A DNA stretch of 37,887 bases from Nitrospirota bacterium. GTDB taxonomy: Bacteria > Nitrospirota > Thermodesulfovibrionia > Thermodesulfovibrionales > UBA1546. The notes below the pieces were generated by a model that was not told the DNA's origin, made no database searches, and saw nothing but the letters and a program-made list of their open reading frames with translations. Shown piece after piece: positions 1-8,193 of the stretch. Each line of letters opens with the position of its first letter. Position 1 is the first letter of the stretch. Location of the stretch: assembly GCA_009773185.1 (NCBI GenBank), contig WPIF01000026.1, forward strand, positions 1 to 37,887. Direction: 5' to 3'. The position numbers and the translations under genes are program-made.

Positions 1-58
1 TGATAAACGGTTCTCCACAATGCATCAGTATACCAAAATATCTCCGGACATCATTCAC

Positions 59-76
59 CCACGGGCAAGCCCGTGG
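59..76. repeat. Perfect 18-bp inverted repeat (REP-like hairpin)
   Basis: The sequence ccacgggcaagcccgtgg is its own reverse complement apart from the central aa, giving a 7-bp GC-rich stem with a 4-base loop. It lies downstream of the tauE stop codon at 121. No T-run follows on either strand, so it is not a standard intrinsic terminator. Short palindromes of this kind are typical of REP elements mobilised by RAYT transposases, but no transposase is present and a second copy was not seen in the window. The rest of 1-120 shows no gene. Confidence 0.5.
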
Positions 77-120
77 AACTCTGATAACGTGTTAGATAAG
101 TGGCTTGTTGTCTTGTAAGT

Positions 121-1095
121 CTACAAAAAATACTGAACGATATACCTTACAGCCAGTGAGGCTATAATTATTCCGAGCATTAATTTAATAAACTTCTGAG
201 GGACAAACTTTTGAAACCTTGCACCCAGGTACATGCCGACAAATCCGCCAATACCGAATAAAAAACCGAGCAGCCAGTCAGGGGAGGTTGCAAGTCCATT
301 TTTAGCAGGCATAATACTATAAAATGTAACCCCGGCAATAGATGTTAAGAATGTCCCCATCAAAGCAGCGCCTGCAACTGTATATACAGGAAGATGAAAT
401 ACCGCCACACAGAACGGAGCGATGATTGCCCCGCCTCCGATTCCATAAGTCCCGCCTATAATCCCTACAACAAATGCCAGGATAAACATGCCGATTGTGC
501 TAAAAGAGAATCGCTCTCCCCAGAACTCATATTCCACTTTTGAAAGATTAACCGAGATTGTTTTAATAACTGCCTCTTTCGGCAGTCCTGAGGCAATTCT
601 GGCATTTTGCTGTTTTTTAAGGTCTGCTGCCCTTTGCTTGAATTTTTCTTCAAGCGCCTTCATCTTGACTTTGCTTGCTCCAGCCTTGCCCGTCATCTCA
701 TAAAAAAGACGGCTTCCTATGTAAAGCAGAACACAGCCGACAAAGAGCTTGAATGTCTTCGGGTCCGGCAGATAAATGACCCTCAGGTAATATCCGATAA
801 ATACTCCGGGCAAAGTGCCTACAATTACTACCCAGGTCAGGGGCCATGCCATCCTGCCTTCTTTGATATATCTGTAAACTCCGCTGGGGATTGCAACTAT
901 ATTAAATACAAAATTTGTGGCGCTTACAGAAGGGCTTGTATATCCGAGAACGCTCATCTGAAAGGGCAATAAAAGAAATGCTCCTGAAACTCCACCCATA
1001 GATGTAAAGAAAGATACCACCAAAGCAACAAGTGGCGGAATGAATATATATGTCTTAACCCCGGAGACAGGGAATATCATATATAATAAATCCAT
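121..1095 (-). CDS. TauE/SafE family membrane permease (putative sulfite/organosulfonate exporter)
   Basis: This is a 324-aa hydrophobic protein with roughly eight membrane segments in two halves. Each half has the glycine-rich turn typical of TauE/SafE (SMGGVSGAF near residues 32-40; [11 protein letters not shown] near residue 215). Between the halves is a charged cytoplasmic insert at about residues 137-195, rich in Lys/Glu and probably coiled. The family moves anionic sulfur or carbon compounds such as sulfite, sulfoacetate or thiosulfate across the inner membrane; the substrate here cannot be read from sequence. The gene is divergent from nadE and has no partner genes. The ATG at 1095 lies only 5 bases after a perfect TATAAT on the minus strand (1106-1101), so the transcript may be leaderless. 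The family call is firm, the substrate is not. Confidence 0.85.
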   Translation of the reverse strand: MDLLYMIFPVSGVKTYIFIPPLVALVVSFFTSMGGVSGAFLLLPFQMSVLGYTSPSVSATNFVFNIVAIPSGVYRYIKEGRMAWPLTWVVIVGTLPGVFIGYYLRVIYLPDPKTFKLFVGCVLLYIGSRLFYEMTGKAGASKVKMKALEEKFKQRAADLKKQQNARIASGLPKEAVIKTISVNLSKVEYEFWGERFSFSTIGMFILAFVVGIIGGTYGIGGGAIIAPFCVAVFHLPVYTVAGAALMGTFLTSIAGVTFYSIMPAKNGLATSPDWLLGFLFGIGGFVGMYLGARFQKFVPQKFIKLMLGIIIASLAVRYIVQYFL

Positions 1096-1100
1096 GCGAT

Positions 1101-1106
1101 ATTATA
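1101..1106 (-). promoter_or_regulatory. -10 element of the tauE promoter
   Basis: A perfect TATAAT on the minus strand sits five bases before the tauE ATG. No convincing -35 hexamer is present (tttcat at 17 bp spacing). If used, transcription would begin at or next to the start codon, giving a leaderless mRNA; no Shine-Dalgarno is visible. Confidence 0.45.
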
Positions 1107-1116
1107 TGACAAGAGC

Positions 1117-1146
1117 TTTACAAATGAAAGCCCTTCAACTTATTAT
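1117..1146 (+). promoter_or_regulatory. Sigma-70-type promoter of nadE, leaderless geometry
   Basis: TTTACA at 1117-1122 (5/6 match to TTGACA) and TATTAT at 1141-1146 (5/6 match to TATAAT) are separated by 18 bp. The -10 ends six bases before the nadE ATG at 1153, and no Shine-Dalgarno lies between. Transcription would therefore start at or near the first codon. Confidence 0.5.
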
Positions 1147-1152
1147 TTATTA

Positions 1153-2802
1153 ATGAAGATTCTGAGGCTTGCTCTTGCGCAGATTAATCCTACTGTTGGA
1201 GATATTGAGGGGAATGTCCTTAAAATCTGTGACTTCATATCAAAAGCAAAGAAACAAAATGCCGGAATAGTTGTATTCCCGGAGCTTGCCGTAACAGGTT
1301 ATCCGCCTGAAGACCTTCTCCTGAAGCCGCAGTTTATAAGTGACAACCTTGATGCGCTTAAACGGGTTCAGCGGGAAACAAAAGGTATTACGGCAGTAAT
1401 AGGTTTTGTTGACAGGAAAACAGGCGTTAAATCACGGCAGTGTGATATCTATAATGCCGCGGCAATACTCCGTAACGGCAAACTGATTGGTGTATACTAT
1501 AAAAACCACCTTCCGAATTATGGGGTTTTTGACGAATACAGGTACTTCAAGGCAGGAACAGAATCTCCTGTATACGCCATCGGCGATGTAACTGTCGGAG
1601 TCAATATATGTGAAGATATATGGTATCCTGAAGGCCCGGCAAAATCGCAGGCCGTTGCCGGCGCTGAGATTATTTTAAATATAAATGCTTCCCCTTATCA
1701 TCTTGGAAAATTGTCTTTAAGGGAAGAGATGCTTTCTCGAAGAGCTTCAGACAATAATATAGCAGTGGCATATCTTAATACTGTCGGCGGCCAGGATGAG
1801 CTTGTTTTTGACGGAGGAAGCCTTATTATAGACAGGGCAGGCGAGATTATCGTCAGGGGCAGGCAGTTTGAAGAAGAGATTATCATTGCAGACGTTAGGA
1901 TTGACGGCCCATCCCGGCCAGGCAAGAGATATCTTGCGCCAGCGGCCAGTTCATTAGGGGAGGAGGTTTATAAGGCGCTTGTTTTAGGAACCAGGGACTA
2001 TGTCAATAAAAATGATTTCAGCAAGGTTGTTATAGGATTAAGCGGAGGGGTTGATTCTTCACTGGTAGCTGCAATTGCAGTTGATGCAATAAGCAAGGAA
2101 AATGTAAAGGGCGTGTTTATGCCGTCTCCATTTACGTCAAAAGAAAGCAGGGAAGATTCCTCTGCGCTGGCTAAAAATCTTGGGATCAGGATAATTGACG
2201 TTCCGATTAATGAAATATTTGAAAGCTATCGTAAGAATTTAAAGAGAGAATTTAAGGGGATCCATGAAGATATAACTGAAGAGAACCTTCAGGCACGAAT
2301 CAGGGGCAATATCCTTATGTCATTTTCTAATAAATTCGGATGGCTTGTTTTGACAACCGGGAATAAATCCGAGATGAGCGTCGGATATGCTACTCTTTAT
2401 GGGGACATGGCAGGAGGATTCGCTGTTATAAAGGACGTGCCCAAGACACTTGTATATGAACTCTGCAAATGGAAGAATTCGAGAGAGGGCAGGGCAGTGA
2501 TACCGGAAAGGGTATTATGGAAAGAACCTTCGGCAGAGCTTAAACCTGACCAGAAAGACACTGATACGCTGCCTCCTTATCCTGTGCTTGACCCGATACT
2601 GAAGGCTTACATAGAAGATGACAAGAGCTTTGAAGATATATTGTCTTCAGGCTGTGAAAAAGAATGCGTGCAGAAGGTTATAAAAATGGTTGATAAGAGC
2701 GAATATAAGAGAAGACAATCTCCGCCTGGCATAAAGATAACACCAAGGGCCTTTGGTAAGGACAGGAGATTCCCGATAACAAATAAATACAGGAGTTATT
2801 GA
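1153..2802 (+). CDS. nadE: Glutamine-dependent NAD+ synthetase
   Basis: This 549-aa cytosolic enzyme makes NAD+ from nicotinate adenine dinucleotide using ATP and ammonia released from glutamine, the last step of NAD biosynthesis. The N-terminal half is a nitrilase-fold glutaminase: Glu in [13 protein letters not shown] near residue 45, Lys in [13 protein letters not shown] near 115, and the nucleophile Cys in NICEDIWYP near 152. The C-terminal half is the ATP-pyrophosphatase synthetase with the PP-loop GLSGGVDSS near 296 and [12 protein letters not shown] near 412. Length matches bacterial two-domain NadE. The start is the first ATG, placed right after a promoter-like -10. The stop is 5 bases before the ATG of the downstream regulator, so the two are probably co-transcribed. 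Confidence 0.95.
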   Translation: MKILRLALAQINPTVGDIEGNVLKICDFISKAKKQNAGIVVFPELAVTGYPPEDLLLKPQFISDNLDALKRVQRETKGITAVIGFVDRKTGVKSRQCDIYNAAAILRNGKLIGVYYKNHLPNYGVFDEYRYFKAGTESPVYAIGDVTVGVNICEDIWYPEGPAKSQAVAGAEIILNINASPYHLGKLSLREEMLSRRASDNNIAVAYLNTVGGQDELVFDGGSLIIDRAGEIIVRGRQFEEEIIIADVRIDGPSRPGKRYLAPAASSLGEEVYKALVLGTRDYVNKNDFSKVVIGLSGGVDSSLVAAIAVDAISKENVKGVFMPSPFTSKESREDSSALAKNLGIRIIDVPINEIFESYRKNLKREFKGIHEDITEENLQARIRGNILMSFSNKFGWLVLTTGNKSEMSVGYATLYGDMAGGFAVIKDVPKTLVYELCKWKNSREGRAVIPERVLWKEPSAELKPDQKDTDTLPPYPVLDPILKAYIEDDKSFEDILSSGCEKECVQKVIKMVDKSEYKRRQSPPGIKITPRAFGKDRRFPITNKYRSY

Positions 2803-2807
2803 GGACG

Positions 2808-4136
2808 ATGCAAATACTTATTATTGAAGATGACTCTGCCATACAGCTTGCCCTCAAGGTTTTTTTTGAGAAAAAAAACTATGAGGTCCTGCTTGCTGAT
2901 ACAGGGGCTAAAGGGTTGGATATCGCCAGGAAGAACCTGCCGGATATAGTCCTCCTGGACCTTCGGCTGCCTGATATTTATGGCCTGGAACTTCTAAGGA
3001 AAATTAAAGCTGACCGTCCTGACTCAATGGTTTATATAATGACTGCCTTTGGTGAGGTTAAGGATGTAATAGAAGCTATAAACCTCGGCGCAGAAAATTA
3101 TTTCCAGAAACCTGTAGACCTCGAAGAACTGGGAGCAATAATTGACAGGAGCTCTGAAAAAATAAAATTAAGACAAGAGTTAATGTTATGCAAAAGAGGG
3201 TTGTATCCCATTATAGGAAGAAGCAAGGCTGTGCAGGGGCTCATTCATATAATTAATCTTATGGCTGAAAACCATTCCACTACATTGCTGATACAGGGCG
3301 AAACAGGAACAGGCAAAGAACTTGTTGCAAGAAACATCCATTCATTAAGCATGAGGGGAGAAAACCCGTTTGTAGATATAAACTGTGCCTCTATCCCGCA
3401 TAATATCCTTGAAAGCGAGATTTTTGGATATGAGGCCGGGGCTTTTACAGATGCAAGGTCAGCCAAAAAAGGACTTCTTGAGATTGCTGATAAGGGCACA
3501 TTGTTTCTTGACGAAATTGCAGAAATGCCGCTTGCCACTCAGGCAAAGTTTTTAAGAGTTATAGAGACAAAAACGTTCAGGAGGCTGGGCGGCACAAAAG
3601 ACATAAAAGTTGACATGCGTATTATTGCTGCAACGAATAAAGATATTGCAAATGCTGTGTATAATAATTCTTTCAGGGAAGACCTTTATTACAGACTTAA
3701 TGTTATGCCTATAACAATCCCGCCCTTAAGGGAACGTATTGAAGATATCCCCTTGCTGGCAGAGTTCTTCATAGCAGAGATTGCAGAGAATATGGCCAAA
3801 AAAATAAAGCTGCTTGAGAGGGAAGCTGTGGAAGCTCTCTGTTCTTACAGGTGGCCGGGCAATATAAGAGAGTTGCGCAATGTGCTGGAGAGGGCCATGA
3901 TTCTTTGCCAGGGGGAAGTACTGACAGTCCAGAACCTGGTATTATCTGCCGGCTCAACCGAAGAAAATGCTGCCGCACTTACACTTAAAGATATTGAGCG
4001 CAGACATATCGAGGCAATCCTTTCATTGGCTGCCAACAACCGCACAAAGGCTGCAAATATGCTCGGAATTGCACGTTCAACTCTTAACGAAAAAATTAAA
4101 AGTTACAATATTTCCAAGTACGATCCTGAAATTTGA
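2808..4136 (+). CDS. NtrC-family sigma-54-dependent response regulator
   Basis: This 442-aa protein has a receiver domain (DD at 8-9, phosphoacceptor Asp51 in LLDLRLPD), a central AAA+ domain and a C-terminal Fis-type helix-turn-helix (RTKAANMLGIARSTL). The AAA+ part has Walker A GETGTGKE and Walker B LFLDEI. Proteins of this class drive RNA polymerase-sigma-54 open-complex formation when phosphorylated. The sigma-54 contact loop reads GAFTDA instead of GAFTGA (Asp codon 3450-3452). The ATG at 2808 is preferred over an in-frame TTG at 2799 because GAGG precedes it by 3 bases and the protein then begins directly with the receiver. The gene follows nadE closely. A likely target is the -24/-12 promoter at 4840 ahead of the chemosensory operon; that link is inferred. 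Confidence 0.92.
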   Translation: MQILIIEDDSAIQLALKVFFEKKNYEVLLADTGAKGLDIARKNLPDIVLLDLRLPDIYGLELLRKIKADRPDSMVYIMTAFGEVKDVIEAINLGAENYFQKPVDLEELGAIIDRSSEKIKLRQELMLCKRGLYPIIGRSKAVQGLIHIINLMAENHSTTLLIQGETGTGKELVARNIHSLSMRGENPFVDINCASIPHNILESEIFGYEAGAFTDARSAKKGLLEIADKGTLFLDEIAEMPLATQAKFLRVIETKTFRRLGGTKDIKVDMRIIAATNKDIANAVYNNSFREDLYYRLNVMPITIPPLRERIEDIPLLAEFFIAEIAENMAKKIKLLEREAVEALCSYRWPGNIRELRNVLERAMILCQGEVLTVQNLVLSAGSTEENAAALTLKDIERRHIEAILSLAANNRTKAANMLGIARSTLNEKIKSYNISKYDPEI

Positions 4137-4169
4137 AATTCCCCGGCATTCTTGCCCTATAACTTTTTA

Positions 4170-4199
4170 TTGACTTTTTCTTTTGGTATTCTTTATGAT
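4170..4199 (+). promoter_or_regulatory. Sigma-70-type promoter for the orphan cheY
   Basis: TTGACT at 4170-4175 and TATGAT at 4194-4199 are spaced by 18 bp and lie about 50 bases before the ATG at 4251. Just downstream, an inverted repeat (aattaca 4203-4209, tgtaatt 4219-4225, 9-base loop) overlaps the expected start of transcription and could be an operator. Confidence 0.55.
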
Positions 4200-4250
4200 T
4201 ACAATTACAATATAACTATGTAATTATAAATTGGGGCTTAGAAAAAAATA

Positions 4251-4655
4251 ATGCTCAGCTCGAAAAAGATTTTGATAGCGGACGATTCTGAATTTGTTCA
4301 TCACATCTGCAAGGCTAGGCTTGCGAGATGCAGGGATTGTGTCTTCCTGAGCGCAAAGAACGGCCATGATGCATATACCATTTTATCGGGAGAAGATAAG
4401 ATTGACCTCATAGTTCTAGACCTGAATATGCCTTTAATGAACGGCATAGAGTTTATGGAAAAAATGAGAAGAAATCCTTTATACAAACAGATTCCTGTAA
4501 TCGTATTAAGCACAGACGAAAATGAAGATAAGCTGAAAATGCTGCGTTCTCTCGGAGCATGGGCCTTTGTTAAAAAATCCCAAGCAGACAGTTTTATTAA
4601 TATGATCGAGGACGCCCTTGCTAAAAAGCCTTCGCCCTTATTGGAATTTCATTAG
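4251..4655 (+). CDS. Stand-alone CheY-like receiver protein, divergent
   Basis: This 134-aa single receiver domain has the acidic pair Asp11-Asp12, phosphoacceptor Asp57 (LDLNMP), Ser in VLST and a Lys in AFVKKS. It is clearly paralogous to the CheY at 5330 (shared LMNGIEFMEK-type segment, spacing and C-terminal tail). The canonical Lys-Pro after beta-5 is Lys-Lys here, so the output face may differ. There is no DNA-binding domain, so it would act by protein contact. It has its own promoter-like sequence and is separated from the main operon by 278 bases. It may be an accessory or phosphate-sink CheY; that is inference. Confidence 0.88.
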   Translation: MLSSKKILIADDSEFVHHICKARLARCRDCVFLSAKNGHDAYTILSGEDKIDLIVLDLNMPLMNGIEFMEKMRRNPLYKQIPVIVLSTDENEDKLKMLRSLGAWAFVKKSQADSFINMIEDALAKKPSPLLEFH

Positions 4656-4701
4656 CCCTGATGCATTTTTATCTTTAACAGCCTGTTAGAAATCCGGCTA
4701 C

Positions 4702-4718
4702 TGACCGGATATCGGTCA
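4702..4718. repeat. Inverted repeat in the cheY-operon intergenic region
   Basis: tgaccg and cggtca form a perfect 6-bp stem around gatat. It lies about 45 bases after the orphan cheY stop. No T-run follows, so terminator function is doubtful; it could be a protein-binding dyad. Confidence 0.35.
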
Positions 4719-4765
4719 CGCCATCCTATTTTCATACGCTAGAGACTGAGGTTAAGATTTGGGTT

Positions 4766-4782
4766 AAGGTCAAGATAACCTT
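4766..4782. promoter_or_regulatory. Candidate upstream activator site for the sigma-54 promoter
   Basis: AAGGT-N7-ACCTT forms a 17-bp dyad centred about 90 bases before the predicted transcription start, the usual distance for NtrC-type enhancer sites. A related inverted sequence (accttgatctt) lies at about 4827-4837, nearer the promoter. Assignment to the regulator at 2808 is inference. Confidence 0.35.
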
Positions 4783-4839
4783 TTAGAAACAAAGGATTTA
4801 TATTCTTAACTTCAATCTTAATCGTAACCTTGATCTTAC

Positions 4840-4855
4840 TGGCACTGCTCTTGCA
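4840..4855 (+). promoter_or_regulatory. Sigma-54 (-24/-12) promoter of the chemosensory operon
   Basis: TGGCAC at 4840-4845, five bases, then TTGCA at 4851-4855 match the sigma-54 consensus, with the invariant GG (4841-4842) and GC (4853-4854) exactly 12 bases apart. Transcription would start near 4866, giving a leader of about 68 bases before the GTG at 4934. A sigma-54 activator gene lies immediately upstream. Confidence 0.7.
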
Positions 4856-4880
4856 ATAACTTGGGCAACTTAAAACTTTA

Positions 4881-4929
4881 CCCCGTTAGAAAGACGAAGG
4901 TCTTATAACAGGGTTTACCTGGAGGTAAA
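4881..4929 (+). promoter_or_regulatory. Structured 5' leader with sequestered Shine-Dalgarno
   Basis: Two hairpins occupy the leader. The first pairs ccccgtta (4881-4888) with taacaggg (4906-4913) with one mismatch, and continues as aagac/gtctt around gaag. The second is a perfect 6-bp stem, tttacc (4914-4919) and ggtaaa (4924-4929), with loop tgga. The second hairpin contains the ggagg ribosome-binding site of the GTG at 4934, so it would hide it. No known riboswitch family was recognised. Confidence 0.45.
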
Positions 4930-4933
4930 TTTT

Positions 4934-5317
4934 GTGAAAAGTATTTTAATAGTTGATGATGAGCCGGCAATATTAATGGCTTTGTCCCATCTTTTAAGCA
5001 ATGAAAACACGCTGGTATTAACAAGCAGCAGAATCGAGGAGGCGGAAGAGGCTCTGGACCGTTACAAGTTTGATCTGGTTATTGCAGACATAAGATTAAG
5101 CGGAATAGAAGGGATGGAGGGGCTTGAGCTTCTGAGTTATGTGAAGGGCATAAGCCCTGAAACAAAGGTAATCATTATGACTGCCTATGGTTCTGATGAG
5201 ATAAAAGATTCAGCCTACAAAAGAGGGGCTTACCATTATTATGAAAAACCAATTGACATGGATGCCCTGATAAAAAAAGTTGAGGATTGCGGCATTCCTG
5301 TAATGGTTCAAAAATAA
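4934..5317 (+). CDS. Single-domain response regulator (receiver only)
   Basis: This 127-aa receiver has the acidic pair Asp8-Asp9, phosphoacceptor Asp52 (IADIRL), Thr in IMTAYG and Lys in YYEKPID. It resembles the N-terminal receivers of NtrC-type regulators more than CheY, but has no output domain. The start is GTG, chosen because GGAGG lies 8 bases upstream, inside a small hairpin. It is the first gene of the operon that continues into CheY and CheA, 12 bases ahead of the next start. It probably receives phosphate from CheA or another kinase and acts through a partner protein. Confidence 0.9.
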   Translation: MKSILIVDDEPAILMALSHLLSNENTLVLTSSRIEEAEEALDRYKFDLVIADIRLSGIEGMEGLELLSYVKGISPETKVIIMTAYGSDEIKDSAYKRGAYHYYEKPIDMDALIKKVEDCGIPVMVQK

Positions 5318-5329
5318 AAAGGAGGAGAA

Positions 5330-5752
5330 ATGTCCACCTTAAATTTAAATAAAGTCCTGATTGTAGACGATTCCAAGTTAATACATCAGATGTACAAGCT
5401 TGTCTTGATGAGATATAAGAACTGTACGCTTATGGATGCAATGAACGGCCTGGAGGCGCTTGATGTTTTGTCGAGGGAAAACGGGATTGACCTTATACTC
5501 CTTGACATAAATATGCCGGTAATGAATGGCGTGCAACTTATGGAAAAACTCAAAAAAGACGGCCTTTACAGGCATATTCCGATAATAGTTATAAGCACAG
5601 AAGGCAAGGAAGAAGATACCATAAGGGCCATGAAACTAGGGGCCTGGGGCTATATAGTGAAGCCCTTTAAGTCCGAGGCTCTTTATGAGCTTATTGAGAA
5701 GGTGATTACTAAAAAATCATCGGCGCTGATGGAAACAGGAACCAGGCGTTAG
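5330..5752 (+). CDS. cheY: CheY-type chemotaxis response regulator
   Basis: This 140-aa receiver has Asp13-Asp14, phosphoacceptor Asp59 (LLDINMP), Ser in VISTEG and Lys in YIVKPF, so it is complete for phosphorylation. A strong Shine-Dalgarno (aaggaggag) precedes the ATG. It sits 9 bases before cheA, so it is the likely main phosphate acceptor of that kinase. The target (motor, pilus machinery or another process) is not encoded nearby. It is a paralogue of the receiver at 4251. Confidence 0.92.
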   Translation: MSTLNLNKVLIVDDSKLIHQMYKLVLMRYKNCTLMDAMNGLEALDVLSRENGIDLILLDINMPVMNGVQLMEKLKKDGLYRHIPIIVISTEGKEEDTIRAMKLGAWGYIVKPFKSEALYELIEKVITKKSSALMETGTRR

Positions 5753-5761
5753 GTTTAAGCC

Positions 5762-7375
5762 ATGGATTACTCTGCACTTATAAGGGATTACCTTGATGAC
5801 GCGAACGGCCACCTGAATACCTTTGACAGTGCGTTGTTGTCTTTGGAAAAGGGCGGATATAAAAAAGATACACTTATAAATATCCTGGGCGCCCTGCATA
5901 CACTTAAAGGTAATTCCGGCATGATGGGGTTTGAATCTTTAAAGACATACATACATCATGTGGAAGAGATTCTTAAAAAGGTTGACGATAACAGTATAGA
6001 GCTTGGACAGGTACTGGACACTCTGTTAGACAGCGCAAATGTGCTCAGGAGTGCGTTGCAGTGGATAGGAAAAAACCCAACCTTTACCCCTGACCTTATG
6101 GAAAATATCCTTGCTCTTCAGAAAAAACTGGAGGGTTCCGGCGATGATTCTGAAAAACAACAAGTAGACCTTGCATCATACCTGGGCACAAAGACAGATA
6201 CCATTAAGGTGGATTTTAAGCGGCTTGACAGCCTGCTTAATCTTGTTGGAGAACTTGTAATATTCAAAACAAGACTTAATCAGATAGAGACACAGATAAA
6301 GGGCGTAATAAATGACAAGTCTTTCACCAAGGAATTAAACGAAGGCCTCGAACTTATGGGCAAAACCGTAGCAGAGCTCCAGGAAGGCATAATGAAGGTA
6401 AGGATGCTGCCTGTAAGTTATGTCTTTAACAAATTTCCAAGAATGATTAGGGACCTCGCAAAGTCACAGGGCAAGGAGGTTCAGCTGATACTTGAAGGTG
6501 AAGACACAGAGCTTGACAAGACCGTGATAGACGAACTCGAAGAGCCGCTCCTGCATATAATCAGAAATGCCATTGACCATGGTATAGAACCTGCCGAAGA
6601 AAGGATTAAAAAAGGGAAAAACCACAAGGGAAGAATCACCCTTTCAGCGGGGCAGGAATCCAACTATGTAATCATAAAAGTAAAAGACGATGGCAGGGGA
6701 ATTGATTTTGACACGGTGAGAAGGGCAGGCCTTGATAAAGGGTTAATAAAAGCTGAGGACTCCCTTGACAAAGACAATGTGCTTTCCCTGATTTTTTCTG
6801 CCGGGTTCACAACAAAACAGGAGGCCACAGATGTTTCCGGAAGAGGCATAGGCCTTGACGTTGTGAGCAAGAATATTTCCAAACTAAACGGACATGTTAT
6901 TGTGGACAGCATTCATGAAAAAGGCACAACCTTTATGATAAAACTTCCCTTGAATCTTGCGATAATCCCTGCCTTGATGGCTGAGACAGGAGGGGAGGTT
7001 TATGCCATACCAATGAGCGCTGTTGACGAAAGCATTAAGGCAAGGGAAGAAGATATTCACATTATAAACAATCACGAAGTAATAAGATTCAGGGAAAGGG
7101 TGCTGCCGGTTATCAGGCTAAATGAATTTTTTGGCCTTAACAGTGAGAGGCGGAAGAAATTTTATCTGGTTATAGTTGGCAAGGCGGAAAAACGGATAGC
7201 AATTGCTGTTGACAGGCTCAGGGGACAGCAGGAGATCGTGATTAAACCGCTTGATGATACATTTGGAAAGTCTTATGGCATAGCAGGCGCTTCCATACTC
7301 GGTGATGGAAGGATAGTGCTTATAATTGACGTTATGTCTTTTTATGAGAAAAAGGAGGTGTTGGCAGGTGTCTAA
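5762..7375 (+). CDS. cheA: Chemotaxis histidine kinase CheA
   Basis: This 537-aa cytosolic kinase couples chemoreceptors to CheY and CheB. Domains in order are: P1/HPt with His46 in ALHTLKGNSG; a short linker with no room for a P2 docking domain; P3 dimerisation (LLNLVGELVI); a P4 ATPase with HIIRNAIDHG, DDGRGID and GRGIGLDVV; and a CheW-like P5. It is shorter than E. coli CheA (about 650 aa) because P2 is missing, as in several compact systems. The ATG has only a weak ribosome-binding site. The end overlaps cheW by 8 bases, so the two are translationally coupled. Confidence 0.95.
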   Translation: MDYSALIRDYLDDANGHLNTFDSALLSLEKGGYKKDTLINILGALHTLKGNSGMMGFESLKTYIHHVEEILKKVDDNSIELGQVLDTLLDSANVLRSALQWIGKNPTFTPDLMENILALQKKLEGSGDDSEKQQVDLASYLGTKTDTIKVDFKRLDSLLNLVGELVIFKTRLNQIETQIKGVINDKSFTKELNEGLELMGKTVAELQEGIMKVRMLPVSYVFNKFPRMIRDLAKSQGKEVQLILEGEDTELDKTVIDELEEPLLHIIRNAIDHGIEPAEERIKKGKNHKGRITLSAGQESNYVIIKVKDDGRGIDFDTVRRAGLDKGLIKAEDSLDKDNVLSLIFSAGFTTKQEATDVSGRGIGLDVVSKNISKLNGHVIVDSIHEKGTTFMIKLPLNLAIIPALMAETGGEVYAIPMSAVDESIKAREEDIHIINNHEVIRFRERVLPVIRLNEFFGLNSERRKKFYLVIVGKAEKRIAIAVDRLRGQQEIVIKPLDDTFGKSYGIAGASILGDGRIVLIIDVMSFYEKKEVLAGV

Positions 7376-7934
7376 GATATCTTTACCGCCTTCGGGCCTT
7401 GCAGAAGATTTTATAAGTGAGATAAGGGATGAACAGGCTGAGGTACAGCTTGTCACCTTTGCCCTTGGGGAACAATACGGCGTTCCCATAAGCCAGATAC
7501 AGGAAATAATAAGGGTTGGGAATATCACAATGGTTCCAAACTCGCCTTCGTATATGGAAGGGGTTATAAACCTGAGAGGAAGAGTGCTGCCTGTTTTGAA
7601 CCTGAGAAAAAGGTTGCGGCTATCGGCAAAGGACACCGGCAAGATGTCGAGAATTATTGTTACAGAGGTTAACAATAAGACAATAGGATTGCTTGTGGAT
7701 TCAGTCTCGCATGTCATCAAGGTGGCATCGGATTCAGTGGAAGCTGCTCCTGAAGAAGTTCTTGAGATTGACACTGATTATATAACAGGCGTGTGCAAGA
7801 TTCAAAATAGCCTTGTAATATTAATTGATCTGGAAAAACTTTTAAAAAGAGAAAAGATTGAGCTTAAAGAGGTCGGGATGGATTTGTCTACGGCCCATGA
7901 ACAACGAGGAGGAAGCGATGGAAAAGAAAATTAA
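7368..7934 (+). CDS. cheW: Chemotaxis coupling protein CheW
   Basis: This 188-aa protein has a single CheW domain (LVTFALGEQYGVPI, GVINLRGRVLPVLNL, ITGVCKI) that bridges CheA P5 to receptors. An upstream in-frame ATG (7326) lies inside cheA. The GTG at 7368 is preferred because AAAGGAGG ends 9 bases before it. An N-terminal extension of about 25 residues precedes the domain. The 3' end overlaps the small two-CW gene by 17 bases. Confidence 0.93.
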   Translation: MSKISLPPSGLAEDFISEIRDEQAEVQLVTFALGEQYGVPISQIQEIIRVGNITMVPNSPSYMEGVINLRGRVLPVLNLRKRLRLSAKDTGKMSRIIVTEVNNKTIGLLVDSVSHVIKVASDSVEAAPEEVLEIDTDYITGVCKIQNSLVILIDLEKLLKREKIELKEVGMDLSTAHEQRGGSDGKEN

Positions 7935-8127
7935 CTGCTGGGAATTTAAAAAATGCGGGAGGGATAAAACAAGCGACTGTCCGGCATATCCGAAAGGCGG
8001 GCGGGTATGTTATTTGGTAGCAGGCACCATGTGCGGAGGAAAAGTGCAGGGCGCGTATGCCCTTAAGATTGATAACTGCAGGGACTGCGATTTTTATAAG
8101 GCAGTGGTCATCGAAAAAAAACTTTGA
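7918..8127 (+). CDS. Small two-CW domain protein (seven cysteines)
   Basis: This 69-aa protein consists almost only of a cysteine-rich module. The order is CW, then Cys after four residues, CPAY, a Cys in RVCYLVAGT, a Cys before GGKVQGA, and a closing CxxC. The same seven-Cys pattern recurs at the C-terminus of the neighbouring receptor and inside the kinase at 13814. Proteins like this are known as two-CW domain proteins; function is unknown, and metal binding or redox sensing is plausible from the cysteines. The ATG is preceded by gaggagga and overlaps cheW, so it is translated as part of the operon. An earlier in-frame ATG at 7858 is rejected because it has no ribosome-binding site. Confidence 0.85.
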   Translation: MEKKINCWEFKKCGRDKTSDCPAYPKGGRVCYLVAGTMCGGKVQGAYALKIDNCRDCDFYKAVVIEKKL

Positions 8128-8193
8128 AAGAAAAGAGACTATGATGTTTAAATGTTTTAACCTCAGTTTTAATCTATGTTTAAGGAGGAAAGC

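Noticed and set aside
7118-7774. Open frame of 218 codons opposite cheA/cheW
   Set aside because: It lies fully over two well-conserved genes and its product shows no recognisable features.
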